Assembly (NCBI GenBank): GCA_964203275.1
Contig: CAXNMF010000001.1
Coordinates: 186,001 to 250,000 of the forward strand
Source: Ga0077527 sp945862135
GTDB taxonomy: Bacteria > Pseudomonadota > Gammaproteobacteria > Burkholderiales > SG8-41
DNA length: 64,000 bases
Direction: 5' to 3'
How positions within the stretch are numbered: the first letter of the stretch is position 1; every line of letters starts with the position of its first letter. A program made the position numbers and the translations under genes. The notes below the pieces were generated by a model. It searched no databases and was not told the DNA's origin. It worked only from the letters and a program-made list of their open reading frames with translations. Of this stretch, positions 24,014 through 32,326 are shown in pieces.

Positions 24014-25372
24014 ATGAAACGATGGTATGGATGTGTGACAGGCCTTGTCTGCCTGGTCGCAGGGCTGTTTCCGGGGCTGGCGCAGTCACAGGTCAAGCCG
24101 GCAATGCCGACCGGAGTGCTGTTTGAAAACGTCCGCGTGTTCGACGGCAAGTCGAAGTCGCTGACCCCACCGGGTAACGTGCTGGTCATCGGCAACGTGA
24201 TCCAGACAATCTCCACATCCCCGATCACACCGCCGGCCGACATGGCGGTGACACGTATCGCCGGCGGCGGCCTCACGCTGATGCCCGGCCTGATTGATGC
24301 ACATACCCACCTGATGTTCTCGATGCTGTCGCAGGCGGCGATCCTGACCGGCGACATCGGCTTCATCAACGTCGTTGCGGTCAAGGGCGCGAAGGACATG
24401 CTGATGCGCGGTTTCACCAGCGCACGCGATCTCGGTGGTCCGGTGTTCGGCCTGAAGCACGGCATTGACAGCGGCCTGGTCGAAGGGCCGCGCATCTGGC
24501 CCTCGGGCGCATTTGTCTCCCAGAGCGGAGGCCATGGCGATTTCCGTTTGCCGAATGACCTGCCGGCGCGTCCCGGTGATTACACCTTCAGCGAGCGCGT
24601 CGGCGGCGCGGCAATTGCCGACAGTCCCGACATGGTGCGCCAGCGCGTCCGCGAGCAGCTTGCGCTGGGCGCAACACAAATCAAGCTGATGGCCGGCGGC
24701 GGTGTGGCCTCGAGCTACGACCCGCTTGACGTCACCCAGTACTCACTGCCAGAGCTGCGCGCCGCGGTCGAGGCAGCAGAGAACTGGGGCACCTACGTCA
24801 CAGTTCACGCGTATACCCCGCGCGCAGTGCGTCAGGCGATCGATGCCGGCGTGAAGTGCATCGACCACGGCCAGTTGCTCGATGACGCGACTGCCAAACT
24901 GATGGCGGACAAAGGCATCTGGTGGAGCCTGCAGCCCTTCATCGACGATCGGCCCTCGGCTTTTCCCGAAGGCTCGCCCAATCGTGCCAAGCAGCTTGCG
25001 ATGTACAAGGGCACCGATTTCGCCTATGCGACGGCAAAAAAGCACGGCATCCGCACCGCCTGGGGCACTGACAACCTGTTCAGCGCCGAGGAGGCGGCGA
25101 TGCAAGGCGCTAACTTGGCCAAGATGGTGCGCTGGTACACCCCGGCCGAGGTGCTGAAGATGGCGACTGCCGACAACGGTGAACTGCTCGCATTGTCCGG
25201 CCCGCGCAATCCCTACACCGGCAAGGTCGGTGTGATTGAGCAGGGTGCGCTGGCCGACCTGCTGCTGGTCGACGGCGATCCGATTGCCAATATCAAACTC
25301 GTTGCTGATCCCACAAAGAATTTCCTGGTCATCATGAAAGACGGCAAGATCTACAAGAACACCTTGCGCTGA
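24014..25372 (+). CDS. Exported metal-dependent amidohydrolase
   Basis: A 452-residue amidohydrolase with a signal peptide (WYGCVTGLVCLVAGLFPG, cleavage near AQSQ), unlike the cytosolic relative at 10534. Metal ligands appear in LMPGLIDAHTHLMFS, lysine in IKLMAGGGVASS, histidines in YVTVHAYTPRAV and KCIDHGQLLDD, and aspartate in AWGTDNLFS. The beta-domain return strand is GALADLLLVDGDPI. These enzymes cleave amide, peptide or lactone bonds; periplasmic members often act on dipeptides or similar compounds. It stands alone downstream of the GNAT remnant and faces the EamA gene. Confidence 0.87.
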   Translation: MKRWYGCVTGLVCLVAGLFPGLAQSQVKPAMPTGVLFENVRVFDGKSKSLTPPGNVLVIGNVIQTISTSPITPPADMAVTRIAGGGLTLMPGLIDAHTHLMFSMLSQAAILTGDIGFINVVAVKGAKDMLMRGFTSARDLGGPVFGLKHGIDSGLVEGPRIWPSGAFVSQSGGHGDFRLPNDLPARPGDYTFSERVGGAAIADSPDMVRQRVREQLALGATQIKLMAGGGVASSYDPLDVTQYSLPELRAAVEAAENWGTYVTVHAYTPRAVRQAIDAGVKCIDHGQLLDDATAKLMADKGIWWSLQPFIDDRPSAFPEGSPNRAKQLAMYKGTDFAYATAKKHGIRTAWGTDNLFSAEEAAMQGANLAKMVRWYTPAEVLKMATADNGELLALSGPRNPYTGKVGVIEQGALADLLLVDGDPIANIKLVADPTKNFLVIMKDGKIYKNTLR

Positions 25373-26307
25373 CAGCGCTCCGGTTAGTGATGTTTTGCGC
25401 TGGCGTGCCGTGCCAGACGCAATACCCGAGAGCACCAGTACGCCCCCAGCGAATTGCAGTGGGCCGACGATTTCGCCAAGCAGGATCCAGGCGAACAGCG
25501 TGGCCATTACAGGCTGCAGCAACAGCCCAACGGAAGAAAAAGTTGCGGTCAGGTGGGCCATGGCCCAGGCGATCAGGCTCTGGCCGATGACTTGTGCAAA
25601 AAGCGCGATGCCGATCAGTTTGAGCCAGCCCGCATCGCGTCAGCGGCAGGATGCGTTCGCTCGGAAGCCCAGGCGATCGGTAACAGCAGGATTGCCATCA
25701 CCGTGCTGCTCCAGGCCATTATGCTGGCGGTGGGCACCTGCGCGCGCAGACGTGAAACCGAAAGCTGATACGCCGCATAAAACATCGCGGTGATGACACC
25801 CAGCGCATCACCGAGCAACGCGCCGCCGCCTTGGCCGAAATTGGCGCCGATCAGCAGCAGTGTGCCGCTGATGGCGGCTGCAAGACCGGCCAGAAACAGC
25901 CGCCGGGGCCTTTGCCGGAAGACGAACCAGGTCACGGCGGTGACGAAGATCGGGGCGAGGTTGGCGAGCAGCGTGGTGTTGGCGACCGAGGTCAGCAGGA
26001 TTGACCAATGCCACACCGCGAGGTCGCCGGCGAAAAAGAATCCCGCAGCAAACAGCATGTTGCGATGGGCGCGCGCCTGCCGGGCGAGGCGGGCGCCTTG
26101 CGTAGTAATGGCCCATGTCCACAGCAGCGGCAGCGCGAGGAATACGCGCCAGAAAGCTGTAGCGACCGGGCCCGTTTCACTGACCTTGACGAACAACGGT
26201 GCGGTGGCGATTGCAGTGGCGCCTGCAAACAATGCGGCGAGCGCCAGCCACTCCTGTGCGGGTTTGCGCAGATCAATCCCTGGGATGCTTTGTCGGCGGC
26301 ACATCAC
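25373..26307 (-). pseudogene. EamA/DMT-family transporter, frameshifted
   Basis: The first part, from 26307 (MMCRRQSIPGIDLRKPAQEW), contains about seven hydrophobic helices with EamA motifs such as ATAPLFVKVSETGPVATAFW and LANLAPIFVTAV, then hits a stop near 25615. The rest of the second EamA repeat continues in another frame with GWLKLIGIALFAQVIGQSLI, then SSVGLLLQPVMATLFAWILL and LGEIVGPLQFAGGVLVLSGI. At least one indel lies in 25615-25680. The 3' limit is approximate because that frame stays open across the opposing amidohydrolase gene. These are ten-helix inner-membrane metabolite exporters. Sequencing error is possible. Confidence 0.75.
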
Positions 26308-26797
26308 CGGGCGATATTCCGCGTCGCCCCGCGTTCCGCTGCATGAACACTTTGTAAAAACCGAACAGGATCAGCGCGTCCATGGCCCCGGCAAAAATCC
26401 CGAACACCAGACGGCCTTCGGTCTCGGACGCGGTTTGCTTTTTACCGGATGAAACGCTCGAGGAAACGACAGGCCCGGAGAAGCTTGTGCTTTTGGTGAA
26501 GTTACGTTCGCCAGGCCCGAAGGCGATCCAATTGAAAGTGGCAATGAATGCACACAACGCGATCAAACCGCAGATGCCCGCAAACTTTGGTGTCATGCGG
26601 TACAGCATCATGCCCAGTCCTGCTGTAAAGAAGACGGTACCGACCAGCCAGAGTATCGCCGGCGGCGCCTGCATTGAACCGGGTTGAGTGGGGATGTGGC
26701 CGAGCAACAAGGCAAAGATCAACACACCCGCTGCGGCGAAAGCGCCACCAAACAACAACGCCAGTACCAGCGGAATTTGCCGCGGTACTGGCGTCAC
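26273..26797 (-). CDS. Four-helix membrane protein of unknown function
   Basis: The likely start is the GTG at 26797 (MTPVPRQIPLVLALL), just after the crotonase stop; the frame is open to 26878, inside the crotonase gene. Four hydrophobic segments are visible: VLALLFGGAFAAAGVLIFAL, ILWLVGTVFFTAGLGMMLY, AGICGLIALCAFIATFNWIA and LVFGIFAGAMDALILFGFY. A polar Ser/Thr-rich loop lies between the third and fourth. The end overlaps the EamA start by 35 bases, so the genes are co-transcribed. I do not recognise the family with confidence. Confidence 0.6.
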   Translation of the reverse strand: MTPVPRQIPLVLALLFGGAFAAAGVLIFALLLGHIPTQPGSMQAPPAILWLVGTVFFTAGLGMMLYRMTPKFAGICGLIALCAFIATFNWIAFGPGERNFTKSTSFSGPVVSSSVSSGKKQTASETEGRLVFGIFAGAMDALILFGFYKVFMQRNAGRRGISPGDVPPTKHPRD

Positions 26798-26804
26798 GGT
26801 TTGA

Positions 26805-27582
26805 TCAGCGTCCGGTGAACTTGGGTTTGCGTTTTTCAATAAAGGCCGCCATGCCTTCTTTCTGGTCCTGCGACGCAAACAGCATCTGCAGCGTACGCGT
26901 TTCCAGCGTCAAACCGGTTTCCAGTGAGGCATCCGCGCCACGGATGATCGCTTCCTTGGCTTGCTGGATGGCGATCGGCGGCAGTTCGGCGATCTGTGCG
27001 GCCATCGCGACGGCGCGTTTTTCGACTTCGGCGTCGGACACGATTTCGCTGACCAGATTCATGTCCAGCGCTTCCTTCGCGCCGAAAATGTCACCGGTCA
27101 GCACGTAACGCATCGCCTTGTACTTGCCCACGGTTCGCGGGAAACGCTGCGTGCCACCGCCACCCGGGAATGATGCCGATCTTCACCTCAGGCTGGCCGA
27201 ACTTGGCGGATTCGCCGGCAATGATGATGTCGCAGGTCATCGCCAGTTCGCAGCCGCCGCCCAGCGCAAAACCGCTGACCGCAGCAATCACCGGTTTCGG
27301 GCAGCCATAGATGATGCGCCACAACTTCTGCGTCCCGCGCAGCAACATCTCGATGGCACCGGCATTGGCCATTTCCTTGATGTCGGCACCCGCGGCAAAT
27401 GCCTTGTCATTGCCGGTGAGCACGATGCAGCGCACCGAATCGTCATCGGCCATCTCGGTCAGGTGCTGACCGATCAGCTTCCGCACCTCCATGTTCAGCG
27501 CATTGCGTGCGTCCGGACGGTTGATGCGGATCAGGCCGACGCCTTCGGCGGGGCGTTCGGTGATGACGGCTGGTGCGCTCAT
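26805..27582 (-). pseudogene. Enoyl-CoA hydratase/isomerase (crotonase), frameshifted
   Basis: The 5' part (27582 down to about 27165) carries ADIKEMANAG and the oxyanion-hole motif SGFALGGGCELAMTCDIIIA, then QPEVKIGIIPG. The next residues should be GGGTQRFPRTVGK, and these are found one frame over, where the protein continues with YVLTGDIFGAKEALDMNLVS to GMAAFIEKRKPKFTGR. One extra C in the CCC at 27163-27165 (plus strand) accounts for it. The corrected protein is about 259 residues, normal for a crotonase that hydrates 2-enoyl-CoAs in beta-oxidation. A homopolymer indel makes read error a real possibility. Confidence 0.85.
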
Positions 27583-27609
27583 GGCTTGTTGCTCCTGGCA
27601 GAAGGCTGA

Positions 27610-28593
27610 TTATTGTTTGGCGAGGCCGATGTCGACGAGCACGGCTTTGATATCCGCGTAGTCCTTGGCGATGTCTTTGGAGAATTGCGCGCTGGTCACG
27701 AAGTCATCCGACCAGTAGTTTTTGTCGAGGTCTGCTTTCCATTCGGGTGTCGATGTGACCTTGCGCAGCACGCCCTCCCAGTAAGCGATCTGCGCTGGCG
27801 TGATGTCCTTCGGCGCCATGATTGCGCGCCAGCCGCCGTAGACCAGATTCGCACCCTGTTCTTTCCAGGTCGGCACGTTGGCGAATGCGCCGGGGAAACG
27901 TTTCGCGGAAGACACGCCGATGACACGCAATCTGCCTTCTGCTAGGTGCGAGGCTACATTGCCCGCGGCGGTGGTCACCATGTCGATATGACCGCCGAGT
28001 ACCTGGGTAACCGCTTCGGCGGAACCTTTGAACGCGATGGCTTTGAGATTGCGCGCGTTGACCCCGACGCTCTTGGCGAGCAATCCTGCTGCGATGTGGT
28101 TGTGGCTGCCGAGCGTAGTCGCGAAACCGATGGATACCGAAGCAGGATTTTCCTTCAGCTTCGCGATCAGGTCCTTGCCGGTCTTGATCGGCGAGTTGGC
28201 ATTGACTGCAAACACCACGTAATCGTTGAACAGCGAGGCGATCGGCGTGAAGTCCTGATAGCTCAGCGGGCTGGTGCCGACGATGTGGTTGGTGAGCAGC
28301 GCGGTGGTGCCGATCAGCAGGGTATGGGCGTCGCCCTTTTTCTGGCTCACATAGTTGAAGGCAATTGAACTGCCGCCGCCGGGGCGATTGACCACACTCA
28401 GTGAAGTCGGGATCAGTTTGGCTTCGACAATGGCTTTTTCGACAGCGCGTGCGGTTTTGTCATTGCTGCCGCCTGGGGCGGAGCCGACGACGATTTCGAC
28501 ATTGCGACTGGGCGACCAGGCTTGCTGGGCCTGCGCGGGCAGTGCAAAGGCCAAGGTTACGGCAACAGCGGATACCAGTTGTTTCATGATCAT
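27610..28593 (-). CDS. Bug-family (TctC) periplasmic solute receptor
   Basis: A 327-residue receptor with GGAG six bases before the ATG at 28593 and a signal peptide ending LPAQAQQ. It is more divergent than the others in the window: the binding loop is VEIVVGSAPGGSNDKTAR, and VVNRPGGGSSIAF replaces the usual VDNRPGA form. The tail still has KRFPGAFANVPTWKEQG, the common family segment. The next upstream gene (28617) is another Bug receptor, giving a tandem pair downstream of a 2-hydroxyacid dehydrogenase. Confidence 0.9.
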   Translation of the reverse strand: MIMKQLVSAVAVTLAFALPAQAQQAWSPSRNVEIVVGSAPGGSNDKTARAVEKAIVEAKLIPTSLSVVNRPGGGSSIAFNYVSQKKGDAHTLLIGTTALLTNHIVGTSPLSYQDFTPIASLFNDYVVFAVNANSPIKTGKDLIAKLKENPASVSIGFATTLGSHNHIAAGLLAKSVGVNARNLKAIAFKGSAEAVTQVLGGHIDMVTTAAGNVASHLAEGRLRVIGVSSAKRFPGAFANVPTWKEQGANLVYGGWRAIMAPKDITPAQIAYWEGVLRKVTSTPEWKADLDKNYWSDDFVTSAQFSKDIAKDYADIKAVLVDIGLAKQ

Positions 28594-28616
28594 GGAGATC
28601 TCCTGAAATGGTCTAA

Positions 28617-29585
28617 TTAAAGCTGCGGGATGCCGGCTTTTTTGATGACGTTGGCGTATTTTTCAGTCTCGGCTCGAATGAACTTGCCGAAGTCCTCGGT
28701 TGAGCCGCCTTTGGTGATCAGGCCGTCGCGATCGAATTTCTCGCGTACGTCCTTCATTGCCAGCGCCTTGTTGGAATCGGCGTTGATCTTGTTGACGATG
28801 TCTTTCGATACCTTGCTCGGCGCCATCAGGCCGAACCAGTTACTCGCCTCGTAGCCTTTGACTCCGGATTCGTCGAAGGTCGGCACCTCGGGCACTGCGG
28901 GAAAACGCTGCAGGCTGCTGAGGGCAATCGCGCGCAGGCGGCCCGACTTGATATGCGGCACCAGTGCCGGCACGCCGCTGAACACCATCTCGACGTTACC
29001 CGAGATGGCGTCAGTGATCGATGGCGCGTTGCCCTTGTACGGCACATGTACGATGTTGATGCCGGTCAGGTACTTCAGCAGTTCACCGGCCATGTGGTTG
29101 GAGCTGCCTAAACCGGCGTGACCGTAGTTGAGCTGGCCAGGTCGTGACTTGGCCAGAGCGATCAGCTCCTTGGCATTCTTGGCGGGCAGCGAGGGATGAG
29201 CTGCGAGCAGCGCTGCGCCCTGCACGCACCACACCACTGGTTGAAAATCGCGTGCGGTGTTGTAAGGCGGCCTCGAATACAGCGTCATGTTGATCGCGTT
29301 GGAGGCGCCGCCCATGAACAAGGTGTAACCATCGGGTGCGGCGGTGGCGGCAAGTTCCGAGCCGATGTTGGTGCCGCCGCCGGGGCGGTTATCGACCACG
29401 ACCTGCTGGCCCCACATTTCAGAGACTTTGGCTGCGACGGTGCGCGCGGTGTAATCGGTGTTGCCGCCCGCAGCGTAGGGCACGATGATGCGCACCGTGC
29501 GCGTTGGCCAGTTTTGCTGTGCGAGAACGGGCTGAGCAGCCAGTACCAAAGCGGCGGCACAAGCTAAGCAATTGATTTTATTCAT
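28617..29585 (-). CDS. Bug-family (TctC) periplasmic solute receptor
   Basis: A 322-residue receptor with signal peptide ending QPVLAQQ and AGGAGG ahead of the ATG. Family motifs are TRTVRIIVPYAAGGNTDYTA, VVVDNRPGGGTNIGSE and APDGYTLFMGGA, then VPYKGNAPSITDAISG. It lies 23 bases upstream of its sister receptor at 27610 and 18 bases after the 2-hydroxyacid dehydrogenase, so the three form one transcript. No membrane transporter components are encoded nearby. Confidence 0.93.
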   Translation of the reverse strand: MNKINCLACAAALVLAAQPVLAQQNWPTRTVRIIVPYAAGGNTDYTARTVAAKVSEMWGQQVVVDNRPGGGTNIGSELAATAAPDGYTLFMGGASNAINMTLYSRPPYNTARDFQPVVWCVQGAALLAAHPSLPAKNAKELIALAKSRPGQLNYGHAGLGSSNHMAGELLKYLTGINIVHVPYKGNAPSITDAISGNVEMVFSGVPALVPHIKSGRLRAIALSSLQRFPAVPEVPTFDESGVKGYEASNWFGLMAPSKVSKDIVNKINADSNKALAMKDVREKFDRDGLITKGGSTEDFGKFIRAETEKYANVIKKAGIPQL

Positions 29586-29603
29586 AATTCCTCCTGGTTA
29601 TCA

Positions 29604-30602
29604 TTATGTTGAGGCGTTGCGCACTTCATTTGCGAGTGCTTGCTTACTCTTCCAGCGCCCCAAATTGGCGACGAACAACTGATAAACGCGTTCATCGTTG
29701 CCTGATGCCGCAGCCGAATTGTGCGGTGAAATGATCACTTTGGGCAGATCCCATAGCGGGGATTCTGCCGGCAGCGGCTCTTTTTCGAAAACGTCTAGAT
29801 AGGCGCCACCGAGGTGGTCACTGCGCAGCGCTTCGATCATGGCTGCTTCGTCGATGATTTCACCACGACCGATGTTGATGATATGCGCCCCGGGCGGTAA
29901 CCGGGCCAGTAGATCCGCATTGATCATGCCACGGGTTTCAGTCGTCAGCGGGCTGGCGATGACCAGCCAGTCGACGCGCGGCAGGAGATCCGGCAGTTTC
30001 TGCGGCGGGTGCATTTCATCCACCGGATCACCGGGTTTTTGCGGACTGCGGCGTATGCCGATCACCTTCAGGCCCAGCGCTCGGGCGAGCCGGGCAATTT
30101 CTGAACCGATGCTGCCCAGTCCGAAAATCAGTACCGTCTGTCCAACCAGATCGCGCGGGAAATGCGGCGGACGCGCCGGATCCCAGCGCCGCTCACGCTG
30201 CGCATCGAGCCAGCGTGGAAAATTGCGCGCCAGCATCAGTAGACCGGCGATCGCTGTCTGAGCAATGGGCACGGCAGTAGTGCCGGCGGAGGTGGTCAGC
30301 CGCACGCCCCGTTGCAGCATTTCGCTATAGATCGGGTGATCGACCCCGGCGTTGAACACATGCAGCCATTTCAGCCCGGGCGCCTTGCGTACCGTCGAAA
30401 AGAACTGCCGTGAAAATTTCGGAAACACGTCAGCTGAAAAAAACGCCAGATCAAGGCGTGCGCAATCGGTGTCACTCAATCGCGCTTCCGGATCGGCCGG
30501 CAACACAACGAGTTCCAGCTCAATGCTTAGTCGTTGCGCCTGGGCCGCGAGGTCGGCGCCACGTTCAGCGTGCAGGCGATGTGAAACCAGCAATGTGGTC
30601 AT
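29604..30602 (-). CDS. D-isomer-specific 2-hydroxyacid dehydrogenase
   Basis: A 332-residue NAD(P)-dependent dehydrogenase that interconverts a 2-hydroxyacid and a 2-oxoacid. The cofactor motif is LIFGLGSIGSEIARLARALG near residue 155. The catalytic arginine is in IGRGEIID, the glutamate in DVFEKEPLP, and the histidine in ISPHNSAA. It heads the minus-strand run of receptors and crotonase and is divergent from dapE. Substrate specificity (glyoxylate, hydroxypyruvate or another acid) cannot be read. The nearby receptors would fit uptake of a hydroxy acid. Confidence 0.9.
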   Translation of the reverse strand: MTTLLVSHRLHAERGADLAAQAQRLSIELELVVLPADPEARLSDTDCARLDLAFFSADVFPKFSRQFFSTVRKAPGLKWLHVFNAGVDHPIYSEMLQRGVRLTTSAGTTAVPIAQTAIAGLLMLARNFPRWLDAQRERRWDPARPPHFPRDLVGQTVLIFGLGSIGSEIARLARALGLKVIGIRRSPQKPGDPVDEMHPPQKLPDLLPRVDWLVIASPLTTETRGMINADLLARLPPGAHIINIGRGEIIDEAAMIEALRSDHLGGAYLDVFEKEPLPAESPLWDLPKVIISPHNSAAASGNDERVYQLFVANLGRWKSKQALANEVRNAST

Positions 30603-30701
30603 GAAAAACCGTAATCAGGCGAGGGGAAGAGGCGAGATTTTACCTGCACTTTGTTAACATGCGACGCAGAAGCACACACCACAGCCTTGGAAGTCCATTC
30701 A

Positions 30702-31850
30702 ATGGAAAGTAGCGACATCAATACCCTTGAACTCACAAAGCAACTGATCGCGCGGCCTTCGGTCTCGCCGGATGACGCCGGTTGTCTGGAACTGGTCATT
30801 GCCGAACTGGAGCCTCTGGGTTTCGTATGCGAAATCATCGCCAGCAACGGAACCACCAACCTGTGGGCGCGGCGCGGCCGTGCAGCACCGTTGATCTGTT
30901 TTGCCGGACATACAGATGTGGTGCCCACCGGGCCCGTCGAGAACTGGGGCATCGACCCGTTCACGCCGACCATCAAGGACGGCATCCTTTACGGTCGCGG
31001 CGCCTCCGACATGAAAACCTCGATTGCCGCGTTTGTGGTGGCAATCCGCGAATTCGTCAAAGCCAACCCTGATCATCCGGGCTCGCTGGCGGTGATGTTC
31101 ACATCTGATGAAGAAGGCCCGGCCACCGACGGCACCGTGAAAGTGGTGGAGGCGCTGGCGAAGCGCGGCGAGAAGCTCGACTACTGCATCGTCGGCGAAC
31201 CGACCTCGGTCAAACAACTCGGCGACATGATCAAAAACGGCCGCCGCGGTTCGCTCACCGGCATCCTCACCGTCAATGGCATACAAGGGCATGTCGCGTA
31301 TCCACACATGGCGCGCAACCCGATTCATGAAGTTGCCCCGGCGATTGCCGAACTCGCCAGCACCGAGTGGGACCGCGGCAATGAATATTTTCCGCCGACC
31401 ACCTGGCAGATCTCGAATTTCACCGCCGGCACCGGCGCCAACAATGTGATCCCCGGCAGCGCGCGCGTACAGTTCAATTTCCGCTTCTCCACCGCCAGCA
31501 CCGTTGAATCGTTGCAGACACAGGTGCACGGCATTCTCGACAAACATGATTTGAAGTACGACCTCGAATGGCGGCAGGATGGCCGGCCCTTCCTGACGGC
31601 GCGCGGCGATCTGGTCGATGTCGTGACCAAAGCGATCAAGGAAGTTACCGGCGTCGATACCGAACTGTCGACCACCGGCGGCACGTCGGACGGCCGTTTC
31701 ATCGCCGACATCTGCCCGCAGGTCATCGAATTCGGGCCGACCAATGCGACCATCCACAAGGTCAATGAATGCCTGCCGGTGGTCGAAGTTGAGCCGCTGC
31801 AGAAAATCTACCGGCGCATCCTGGACATCCTGCTGGCCGGGAAACCATAA
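30702..31850 (+). CDS. dapE: Succinyl-diaminopimelate desuccinylase (M20 peptidase family)
   Basis: A 382-residue enzyme from the ATG at 30702. It removes succinate from N-succinyl-LL-2,6-diaminopimelate in lysine and peptidoglycan precursor synthesis. Key segments are LICFAGHTDVVPTGP (metal His and Asp), LYGRGASDMKTS, FTSDEEGPATDGT (catalytic and bridging Glu), CIVGEPTSVKQLGD, and the dimer-domain motif MIKNGRRGSLTG. TGGTSDGRFIAD and EFGPTNATIHKVNE are the closing DapE signatures. Length and motifs are normal. It is divergently placed from the 2-hydroxyacid dehydrogenase and precedes the deaminase gene by 38 bases. Confidence 0.95.
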   Translation: MESSDINTLELTKQLIARPSVSPDDAGCLELVIAELEPLGFVCEIIASNGTTNLWARRGRAAPLICFAGHTDVVPTGPVENWGIDPFTPTIKDGILYGRGASDMKTSIAAFVVAIREFVKANPDHPGSLAVMFTSDEEGPATDGTVKVVEALAKRGEKLDYCIVGEPTSVKQLGDMIKNGRRGSLTGILTVNGIQGHVAYPHMARNPIHEVAPAIAELASTEWDRGNEYFPPTTWQISNFTAGTGANNVIPGSARVQFNFRFSTASTVESLQTQVHGILDKHDLKYDLEWRQDGRPFLTARGDLVDVVTKAIKEVTGVDTELSTTGGTSDGRFIADICPQVIEFGPTNATIHKVNECLPVVEVEPLQKIYRRILDILLAGKP

Positions 31851-31888
31851 GCCTCAGTCGATCGGCCCAGACCCGCGCAAAAATCCCC

Positions 31889-32326
31889 GTGGATCCATAC
31901 CTGCAGGCAGCGATCGCTGAAGCACAGTGCGGATTGGCAGAAGGCGGCATTCCCATCGGCTCAGTGATCGTGCACCAGGGTCGCATCATCGGCCGTGGAC
32001 ATAACCGGCGGGTGCAGCAGGGCAGCGCAATTCTTCACGGCGAGATGGACGCTTTTGAAAATGCCGGCCGCCAGCCTGCCACCGTTTACCGCGAATCCGT
32101 GCTCTACACCACGCTGTCACCCTGTGCGATGTGCAGCGGCGCCATTTTGCTCTACGGCATTCTCCGGGTGGTCGTCGGCGAGAACCGCACGTTCATGGGG
32201 GAAGAGCTGCTGCTTCGGTCGCGCGGCGTTACTGTGGAGGTATTGCAGGATGAAACCTGCTTCGCGTTGATGCGCGAATTTATTGCCGCCAAGCCCGATC
32301 TTTGGAACGAGGATATCGGCGTCTAA
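31889..32326 (+). CDS. Cytosine deaminase-like zinc deaminase, yeast Fcy1 type
   Basis: A 145-residue CDA-fold deaminase starting at a GTG. The zinc motif is H50-x-E52 (SAILHGEMDAFENAGR) plus P78-C79-x-x-C82 (TTLSPCAMCSGAI). The segment after it, LLYGILRVVVGEN, and the ending EFIAAKPDLWNEDIGV closely track the yeast enzyme, including the family's conserved E-D-I-G C-terminus that closes over the active site. It should convert cytosine to uracil; E. coli CodA is an unrelated amidohydrolase. A tRNA adenosine deaminase role is less likely because the tRNA-binding tail is absent. The start lacks a clear ribosome site. Confidence 0.85.
   Translation: MDPYLQAAIAEAQCGLAEGGIPIGSVIVHQGRIIGRGHNRRVQQGSAILHGEMDAFENAGRQPATVYRESVLYTTLSPCAMCSGAILLYGILRVVVGENRTFMGEELLLRSRGVTVEVLQDETCFALMREFIAAKPDLWNEDIGV

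Noticed and set aside
24743..25561. Minus-strand ORF of 272 residues as one gene
   Set aside because: Only its first 60 or so residues are real (EamA C-terminus); the rest is antisense to the amidohydrolase gene.
25615..25680. Stop in the EamA gene as another recoded codon
   Set aside because: The homologous sequence continues in a different frame, so it is an indel.
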